Positions 1 to 4,456 of a stretch of 6,850 bases of DNA are shown piece by piece; the stretch's first letter is position 1; the number at the start of each line of letters is the position of its first letter. The stretch is from Candidatus Omnitrophota bacterium (GTDB lineage Bacteria > Omnitrophota > Gorgyraeia > Gygaellales > Profunditerraquicolaceae), in NCBI GenBank assembly GCA_028716305.1, contig JAQUQA010000063.1, forward strand, positions 1-6,850, written 5' to 3'. The position numbers and the translations under genes were made by a program. Below the pieces are notes generated by a model. It was not told the origin of the DNA, did not search any database, and saw only the letters and a program-made list of their open reading frames with translations.

Positions 1-379
1 CTTCTACCGACTGATCAATTTTTTCCTGATCGCGGTATGATTCCCCCTGAATAAAATACGCGGTAGCCACGTTATTTAATGAGGCTACCGCGTTGATCTC
101 ATCCTTACTCTTGGGCAGGGATTTCAAAGACGCCTGCTGCTGGTCTGCTTCCTGCGCATATAAGTCAATGATCTCCTGGGTATATTTAAAAGTCGCTTCC
201 ACGTCTTTCTTGCCGTGCGCGGCCCAGGCCTTAACAATCAAATCTCCGGAGGTAGGCGGCTCTTCTGCCAAAGACAGCGTAAAATTCAAAGCGCAAAGCG
301 CAAAACTTAAACTTAAAACCAAAAGTTTTGAGTTTTGCACTGCAACTTTACGTTTTATGCTTTGTGCCTTATGCTGCAT
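1..379 (-). CDS. Secreted TPR-like protein, 3'-truncated by the window edge
   Basis: The frame is open from an ATG at 379 to the left edge (126 complete codons). Residues 1-38 look like a classical Sec signal peptide: a basic start (K4, K9, R10, K11, K18), a hydrophobic core at about 19-37, and a likely signal-peptidase I cut after S36-L37-A38, with mature protein starting EEPP. The mature part is helical, with A..G.....A spacing around residues 105-122 (motif NNVATAYFIQGESYRDQ) typical of a TPR helix pair. From memory it resembles small periplasmic TPR-type proteins common in Candidatus Omnitrophota, some annotated as 'beta-glucanase'; I cannot verify this. The start is 2 bp past the upstream permease stop codon (TAA-A-ATG), implying co-transcription and probably translational coupling; a weak AGGG lies 4 nt before the ATG. 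Its role in the importer operon is unknown. Codons 1-30 are encoded by a 7-bp-periodic repeat. A shorter start (GTG at codon 14) is possible but would shorten the basic n-region. Confidence 0.8.
   Translation of the reverse strand, partial: MQHKAQSIKRKVAVQNSKLLVLSLSFALCALNFTLSLAEEPPTSGDLIVKAWAAHGKKDVEATFKYTQEIIDLYAQEADQQQASLKSLPKSKDEINAVASLNNVATAYFIQGESYRDQEKIDQSVE
58..93. repeat. Perfect 11-bp inverted repeat inside the TPR-like gene
   Basis: ACGCGGTAGCC at 58-68 is the exact reverse complement of GGCTACCGCGT at 83-93, with a 14-nt loop. It lies inside the coding sequence (the INAVASLNNVATAY region), so the mRNA could form a stable GC-rich hairpin. No U-tract follows on either strand, so it is not an intrinsic terminator. 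It may simply reflect codon choice for two similar Ala/Val/Thr stretches. Confidence 0.75.
289..379. repeat. Degenerate heptanucleotide (7-bp) tandem array, translated as a signal peptide
   Basis: On the plus strand the sequence falls into successive 7-bp units in one phase: AAGCGCA twice (289-302), AGTTTTG twice (324-337), then GTTTTAT, GCTTTGT, GCCTTAT, GCTGCAT (352-379). Units at 303-323 are more diverged, with a local 6-bp period (ACTTAA twice). The last unit contains the CAT that is the minus-strand ATG of the TPR-like gene. The array shares AGTTTTG units and the 9-mer TTTTGCACT (333-341) with the array at 1248-1338. Left and right limits are approximate. Confidence 0.7.
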
Positions 380-380
380 T

Positions 381-1229
381 TTACCCTACGACCGCTCCTG
401 CGGTAACGCCCTTTACGATATATTTCTGCATCAATAGATACACTACAATTATAGGTAAGGCGGTAATGGTCAAACCCGCCATTAAAAGCGGATAATTGGT
501 CACAAACTCACCCTGGAAGGTCTGCAGGGCCACCTGCAAAGGCATAAATTTTCTTGAATCAAAAATGATCAAAGCGAGAATATATTCATTCCAGACGTTC
601 AGGGCGTTGAATACCACGACAACGGCCAGCACCGGTTTTGCCAAAGGCAGTGCCACGTGCCACCAGATCCCCAACTTGGAGCAGCCGTCGATCCTGGCGG
701 CATCTTCCAGCTCTTTCGGCATCTTGTCAAAAAACGTCTTCAAGAGGAATATGCTGGTGGAGAGCCCGACATTGATCATGCAAAGGATATAACCCAAAGG
801 CGTATTGCGCAGATGCAGTTTATTTAATAAGACGTAGAGGGCAACGAAACTGCCCGGTATAGGGATCATCATCGCGGCCATAAACATGATAAAAAGCACG
901 TTCCTGCCCGGGAAGCGCAAGCGCGCAAAGGCATAAGCGGCCATCGTGGCGACGATCACTATTCCGCCGACAACCGAGACCGTATAAAATATACTGTTCA
1001 GAAAGTTCTTCCCGAACCCGCCTTCTTTCCAGGCCAGCAGATAATTCTCAAAGTGGAACTGGCGGGGAATCAAAGAAAGATCGCTGAAGATGGTCTCCTG
1101 CGTCTTTAAGCTCGAGACGACCATCCAGAGCAGCGGGTAGATACAGGTTACCGCGACGCTCAAGAGAAAGAGATGAATGATCACGTTAAGGGTGATTTTT
1201 TTTGATTTATAATATATGGCTGATTTCAT
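381..1229 (-). CDS. Carbohydrate ABC transporter permease, MalG type
   Basis: This is an inner-membrane permease subunit of a binding-protein-dependent sugar-type ABC importer (CUT1/MalG family, MetI-like fold). At 282 aa it is the usual length. About six hydrophobic segments are visible, near residues 13-35, 79-103, 110-132, 145-168, 196-217 and 245-268. The cytoplasmic EAA loop that docks the ATPase is at 175-195 (E175-D-A-A-R-I-D-G182 ... L194-P195). The C-terminus (KGVTAGAVVG) is the family's typical 'G.taGavKG' ending. It follows the MalF-type gene after a 107-bp gap filled largely by a heptad repeat and abuts the TPR-like gene downstream. No convincing Shine-Dalgarno precedes the ATG (nearest bases GCTTTCAACT). 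The substrate cannot be read from the sequence; sugars, oligosaccharides or glycerol-phosphate are typical for the family. Confidence 0.95.
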   Translation of the reverse strand: MKSAIYYKSKKITLNVIIHLFLLSVAVTCIYPLLWMVVSSLKTQETIFSDLSLIPRQFHFENYLLAWKEGGFGKNFLNSIFYTVSVVGGIVIVATMAAYAFARLRFPGRNVLFIMFMAAMMIPIPGSFVALYVLLNKLHLRNTPLGYILCMINVGLSTSIFLLKTFFDKMPKELEDAARIDGCSKLGIWWHVALPLAKPVLAVVVVFNALNVWNEYILALIIFDSRKFMPLQVALQTFQGEFVTNYPLLMAGLTITALPIIVVYLLMQKYIVKGVTAGAVVG

Positions 1230-1247
1230 AGTTGAAAGCTTTTGTCC

Positions 1248-1338
1248 AGTTACCAGTTATAAGTTATAAGTTGTAAGTTGTAAGTTTTGGCAATTTAAAT
1301 TTCAGTTTTGCCTTTTGCACTTTAAGCTTTAAGCTTTT
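1248..1338. repeat. Heptanucleotide (7-bp) tandem array between the two permease genes
   Basis: Thirteen consecutive 7-bp units keep one phase on the plus strand: AGTTACC (1248), AGTTATA twice (1255-1268), AGTTGTA twice (1269-1282), AGTTTTG (1283), two AT-rich diverged units, AGTTTTG again (1304), CCTTTTG, CACTTTA, AGCTTTA, AGCTTTT (ending 1338). The right end overlaps the malF-type stop codon (minus-strand TAA at 1339-1337). AAGCTT-T-AAGCTT at 1324-1336 is also a short inverted repeat. There is no coding potential and no terminator-like hairpin plus U-run. The array occupies most of the 107-bp gap inside what is otherwise a tightly packed operon. Confidence 0.85.
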
Positions 1339-2224
1339 ATGTCATTTGCCGCGCTTTCTTGGAAAAACGGTACTGGATAAAAGAGATAATTACCAGGATC
1401 AAGCCAAAGGTGATCCCTTGGGCGCAGGCGTAACCGAAACGCGAAGAGCCGCGCATAGAAGCGAGGATCCTTAAAACCGGCACCGAGGTATGCCCGGCGA
1501 ATTCCCCGCCGACCAGGCCGATGATCAAAGCAAAGGCCTGCATCGAACCCAGGATGGTCAATATCGCCACCAGCACGATCACCGGGATCATCAAGGGAAT
1601 GGTGATCTTGCGAAAGGTCTGCCAGGCATTTGCCCCGTCGACGCGGGCCGCCTCATAAAGCTCCCGCGGGATGGTCTGCAGACCGGCCAGAAAGATCAGA
1701 AACCCCCAGCCAAACCCCTTCCAACTGTGCACCAATGCTACGGTGGTCAGGGCGGACTTTGGGTCGGATAGCCAGTTATGCGCCAACTGCGGCAGTCCGA
1801 TACCGATCAGCCCCCGGTTGATAATGTTGGCGCCGTCGACATCATTGATGATAAAACGCCAGGCCATACCGACAACAATCTCCGAAAGGATCGGGGGAAT
1901 AAAGAATATCGCCCGGTAAAAATTTTTTAACTTGATCTCGCGGTCACAGGCCCAGGCCAGCAAAAATGCCAGGGCATTCTGAAAGGTAAGGGCGATCAGG
2001 GTGATATACCCGGCGTTGCGCATCGACTGCCACCATGACGGATCGGCGGAAAAAATCTCTTTGAAATTCTCCAGGCCGACGAATATCTTGGTCGGCATGA
2101 TCCCGTCCCATTCAAACAGCCCTAATTGAAATACCCAGATAAAAGGGATTATATAGAATATTCCGAATATAAGTACAGCGGGAAGAACAAAGGTATAATT
2201 TTCTAGAGTATCTTTCAGCCTCAT
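1337..2224 (-). CDS. Carbohydrate ABC transporter permease, MalF/UgpA type
   Basis: This is the partner inner-membrane permease of the MalG-type subunit (CUT1 family), 295 aa, normal for short MalF/UgpA homologues without the large periplasmic loop of enterobacterial MalF. Hydrophobic segments lie near residues 11-33, 72-92, 103-124, 158-181, 210-235 and 266-284. The EAA loop is at 188-210 (E188-L-Y-E191-A-A-R-V-D-G197 ... I209-P210). The family-typical tail, with a 'rFGYACAQG' motif near 262-270, precedes the last membrane segment. It begins 15 nt after the stop codon of the binding-protein gene, and that gap (TAAGCTTATTTTATAAAT) has no Shine-Dalgarno, so translation probably depends on coupling or on SD-independent initiation. 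The stop codon sits at the edge of a heptad repeat array. Confidence 0.95.
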   Translation of the reverse strand: MRLKDTLENYTFVLPAVLIFGIFYIIPFIWVFQLGLFEWDGIMPTKIFVGLENFKEIFSADPSWWQSMRNAGYITLIALTFQNALAFLLAWACDREIKLKNFYRAIFFIPPILSEIVVGMAWRFIINDVDGANIINRGLIGIGLPQLAHNWLSDPKSALTTVALVHSWKGFGWGFLIFLAGLQTIPRELYEAARVDGANAWQTFRKITIPLMIPVIVLVAILTILGSMQAFALIIGLVGGEFAGHTSVPVLRILASMRGSSRFGYACAQGITFGLILVIISFIQYRFSKKARQMT

Positions 2225-2239
2225 ATTTATAAAATAAGC

Positions 2240-3547
2240 TTACCGCCGTTTGGCCATTTCTCTTTCTTTGACCTTCTGGGTCTCTGCGGCGACCTGCTGA
2301 GGGGTCTTTTCTCCGATAATGATCGATTGCAGCCCCCTGTCCAGTGTTTCAATCACGGCCGGGAATTCGGAAACACCCCAGGTGTTAGGATGGGTGCTCA
2401 GCTCTACGTCATCGGCAAATTGCGCCATTACTTCCGGGATCCTGCCGATCGAATCCTTGTTGGCCGGCAGATTAAAGGTGTGGTCGGCCAAGTAAACCTG
2501 TTGTTCTTTATCGGTCAGCCATTTCAGAAACTTGATCGCCGCGTCTTTTTTAGCGGAGCGGGCATTCACCATAAAAGAAGATCCGGCGCCTCCCCAGATA
2601 CTTACCGGATAATTTTGTGCCGCCCTCGGCGGAAGCATTGCCCCGTAATTCAGCTTGGGGTTCATCCCCTTATAAACATTGACGCACCAGGAACCGTTAA
2701 AAGCAAATACCGCTTTTCCGGTGGCAAAAAGCTGCTCGGCAGTCTTATTAACCATGGTGACAATACCTTCGGCCAGGATCCCCGATTCCCGCATCTGCTG
2801 GAACAGGGTAAATACCTTGACCCAATCCGGGTCGGTATAGGGAACTTCTCCTTTTATCGTGGCGATCACCTTATCCTTACCCATGATGTTAAAGGCATAG
2901 TTATTCGCCAGGCAATCAACCATCCAAAGCTCTCCCCATCCGGAGACCAGCCCCTGAAGGTTGTTTTCCTTGATCTTAGTGCCCAAACTTATAAAGTCAT
3001 CGAAATTAACAGGAGGCTTGTTGGGGTTTGCCCCCAGTTTCTTGAGAAGATCCTTGTTATAGACCATCTGGATGGTCATTATATCGATAGGCACCCCGTA
3101 GATCCCGGGAGTAACGCCGTAGCTGTTTTGCTCGGAAAATTCATTTACCGCCAGGGCCTTCTTAAAAAACCGGTTTTTCCAGGCCCCCTGGCTCTCGTTC
3201 ATATAGGAAGAAAGGTCCAGTATATGTCCGGCTTTGATAAAAGAGGCAAAATCCCTTTTCTCGCCAAGGATACCGAAAATATCCGGCAGGGTCGACCCTT
3301 GTGCCGCGGCACGGACCTTTTGTGAATAGGCGTCGGAGGGGGCATAAAGCTCAAAGTCGACTTTTATGCCGGTTTGCTCCTCATATTGCTTGGCCAGGGC
3401 CTGAAAAGAAGCGTCCCTGTCCGTCATCCAGTGCCAAATAGTGATTGTGCTGCTATCGGAAGGTCCGGTTCCGCAACCGGAAAAATTCAAAAGAAAAATA
3501 AAGGAAGCCAAGAGACAAAAAATCCTGAAACAAGAATTTTTTTTCAT
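2240..3547 (-). CDS. Extracellular solute-binding lipoprotein, family 1 (sugar-type ABC importer)
   Basis: This is a substrate-capturing lipoprotein (435 aa, usual length) that delivers ligand to the two permeases encoded next to it. The chosen start, MKKNSCF, has AGGAGG 4 nt upstream; an in-frame ATG 11 codons earlier lacks this and would bury the signal peptide. A lipoprotein signal is visible: K2-K3, a hydrophobic stretch at 7-22, and a lipobox-like F22-S23-G24-C25, so Cys25 would be lipidated. The mature N-terminus has the family hallmark 'ITIWHWMTDRDASFQALAKQYEEQTGIKV' pattern (residues 35-63), followed by 'KVRAAAQGSTLPDIF' (78-91), MVYNKDLLKKLG (161-172), FATGKAVFAFNGSW (274-287) and a C-terminal hinge segment with A336-I-K-F-L-K-W-L. 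Many Trp residues (W38, W204, W208, W287, W318, W390) fit a sugar ligand, but the substrate is not identifiable. It is the first gene of the transport operon and the only one there with a strong ribosome binding site. Confidence 0.95.
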   Translation of the reverse strand: MKKNSCFRIFCLLASFIFLLNFSGCGTGPSDSSTITIWHWMTDRDASFQALAKQYEEQTGIKVDFELYAPSDAYSQKVRAAAQGSTLPDIFGILGEKRDFASFIKAGHILDLSSYMNESQGAWKNRFFKKALAVNEFSEQNSYGVTPGIYGVPIDIMTIQMVYNKDLLKKLGANPNKPPVNFDDFISLGTKIKENNLQGLVSGWGELWMVDCLANNYAFNIMGKDKVIATIKGEVPYTDPDWVKVFTLFQQMRESGILAEGIVTMVNKTAEQLFATGKAVFAFNGSWCVNVYKGMNPKLNYGAMLPPRAAQNYPVSIWGGAGSSFMVNARSAKKDAAIKFLKWLTDKEQQVYLADHTFNLPANKDSIGRIPEVMAQFADDVELSTHPNTWGVSEFPAVIETLDRGLQSIIIGEKTPQQVAAETQKVKEREMAKRR

Positions 3548-3551
3548 AAAT

Positions 3552-3557
3552 CCTCCT
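3552..3557 (-). promoter_or_regulatory. Strong Shine-Dalgarno deciding the solute-binding protein start
   Basis: The minus strand reads AGGAGG-ATTT-ATG, with a spacing of 4 nt. It selects the MKKN start over the upstream in-frame ATG at 3580. It is the only consensus Shine-Dalgarno preceding any start codon seen in the window. Confidence 0.8.
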
Positions 3558-3658
3558 GTGGAGTTTCCTGCAGCACGCACAAGTTTCTATTTTTCGAGGG
3601 GGCTAAAAACCGGAACAGAAAAATTGCGCCTTTCCCTTAAAGCAGGTGGGGATTACTA

Positions 3659-3679
3659 CAAATTTAACACAATTTTGTC
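3659..3679. promoter_or_regulatory. Imperfect 21-bp palindrome overlapping the -10 region, possible operator
   Basis: On the minus strand the outer arms ACAAAATT and AATTTGT-type sequence pair at 7 of 8 positions (ACAAA with TTTGT, one A-A mismatch, then TT with AA) around a centre of 5 nt. It covers the predicted -10 and part of the spacer, where a dimeric repressor would block transcription. It is AT-rich and lacks the central CG usual for LacI-family operators; no regulator gene is present to match it. It may be chance. Confidence 0.3.
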
Positions 3680-3689
3680 CTAAAATCAA
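3661..3689 (-). promoter_or_regulatory. Candidate sigma70-type promoter of the transporter operon
   Basis: On the minus strand TTGATT (3689-3684) and TAAATT (3666-3661) are separated by 17 bp; each matches 4 of 6 consensus bases. Initiation near 3654 would give a leader of roughly 107 nt. It starts 14 bp past the stop codon of the PilZ gene, and no hairpin-U terminator separates the two, so read-through from upstream is also possible. The match is moderate and untested. Confidence 0.45.
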
Positions 3690-3702
3690 GTTTTTTATCG
3701 GG

Positions 3703-4407
3703 TTATTGCGCTGCTCTTAAAACCCTGCCCAGCCCCATCAGATCGGCCTTTTCCAGGCTGACCCCCGAGCGGTTTTCGTTGAGCCCGGAGGATTTTGACC
3801 AGACTATCTCGCCCCGGCTGTAAAGCGGTTCCCCTTTATCCGGGACCTCCAGCCACATCTCCAAAGAGGTGTTCACCGGCAGCTTTTCCTTGGTTACCAG
3901 GCCGATACCTTTGGCGCTGATGTCAAAAATCCTGCCGCAATTCTCCTGGGAACTGCCGGTATCTAAAAATCTTACCGGTAAATTAACATGAAAACGTTCG
4001 AAAATCCTGCGGTCTTCGAAATTTTCCCCTGCCATTGCTTCACCTTCCTCTCGGGTTTCCGCCCACCAACGCCGATTGATCTCGTGGGGAATATGCTGAC
4101 GCAGCAGCTTATATATAAATTCCTTATCCCCGTCTTTTATCTTGGTAAAATAAAGTCCGTAAACATTGCGTCCGTCGACAACCTTATGCCAGGCGACCCA
4201 AACCTCGCAGAATAGCGTAAACTCGCCGGAAAGAACCAGGCTCAAAGAGAGAAAACTGTCTTTCGGCAATTTCATTCCCAAAGCAAGCTGCAGGCCCTTG
4301 AGATTAATGTCTTTTACCACGCAGTCAATAAAAGCCTCGGCGCCCCTTAGCTTGACTTTTGTCTGCCGGCTGAGCGGCCACCTGACAATCCCTCTACGCT
4401 CTTGCAT
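3703..4407 (-). CDS. Tandem PilZ-domain protein (cyclic-di-GMP receptor type)
   Basis: This is a 234-aa soluble protein with no signal peptide or membrane segment, made of two PilZ domains. Domain 1 (about 1-105) has R5-x-x-x-R9 at the very N-terminus and D33-I-N-L-K-G38 where the consensus is D/N-x-S-x-x-G, so the serine is replaced by asparagine. Domain 2 (about 131-230) has R134-x-x-x-R138 and a canonical D162-I-S-A-K-G167. Both end with the expected beta strands (V70-x-W-x-K and V202-W-S-K). A linker at 106-130 joins them. PilZ domains bind cyclic di-GMP through the RxxxR and DxSxxG motifs and control motility, adhesion or polysaccharide export; the output here is unknown. The start fits because the RxxxR motif begins within 5 residues. 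It has its own strong promoter and lies 155 bp upstream of the transport operon. Confidence 0.92.
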   Translation of the reverse strand: MQERRGIVRWPLSRQTKVKLRGAEAFIDCVVKDINLKGLQLALGMKLPKDSFLSLSLVLSGEFTLFCEVWVAWHKVVDGRNVYGLYFTKIKDGDKEFIYKLLRQHIPHEINRRWWAETREEGEAMAGENFEDRRIFERFHVNLPVRFLDTGSSQENCGRIFDISAKGIGLVTKEKLPVNTSLEMWLEVPDKGEPLYSRGEIVWSKSSGLNENRSGVSLEKADLMGLGRVLRAAQ

Positions 4408-4418
4408 TTATTAACCTT

Positions 4419-4447
4419 ATCATATAGTAAAATTTTTTTAAAGTCAA
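4419..4447 (-). promoter_or_regulatory. Strong sigma70-type promoter of the tandem-PilZ gene
   Basis: The minus strand has TTGACT (4447-4442), a 17-bp AT-rich spacer and TATGAT (4424-4419), matching 5 of 6 consensus bases in each hexamer. It begins 9 bp after the stop codon of the upstream gene. The -10 ends only 11 nt before the ATG, so initiation 6-7 nt downstream would leave a leader of about 5 nt, with the only SD-like bases (AAGG) lying partly or wholly upstream of the transcript. Confidence 0.7.
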
Positions 4448-4456
4448 CAACACTCT

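Noticed and set aside
93..437. Plus-strand open frame of 114 codons across the permease/TPR-like junction
   Set aside because: It runs antisense through two supported genes and the repeat array; its Lys/Ala/Ser/Leu-rich stretches come from the heptad repeats.
2327..3325. Long plus-strand open frame (332 codons) opposite the solute-binding protein gene
   Set aside because: It is antisense to a clearly recognisable family gene, has no ribosome binding site or recognisable domain, and its composition is what the mirrored codon pattern of the real gene produces.
3548..3580. Upstream in-frame ATG at 3580 for the solute-binding protein
   Set aside because: It has no Shine-Dalgarno and would add 11 residues before the lipoprotein signal; the ATG at 3547 has AGGAGG and begins with a standard basic n-region.
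3565..3590. CACGCACA on the plus strand, recalling part of the cyclic-di-GMP-I riboswitch consensus, near a PilZ gene
   Set aside because: It is on the strand opposite the genes, and the following GGGCAAACC-type conserved segment and the paired stems are missing.
3590..3620. TTTTT ... AAAAA complementarity around a G-rich loop upstream of the binding-protein gene
   Set aside because: The stem is only about five A-T pairs with a long loop; too weak for a terminator or structured RNA element.
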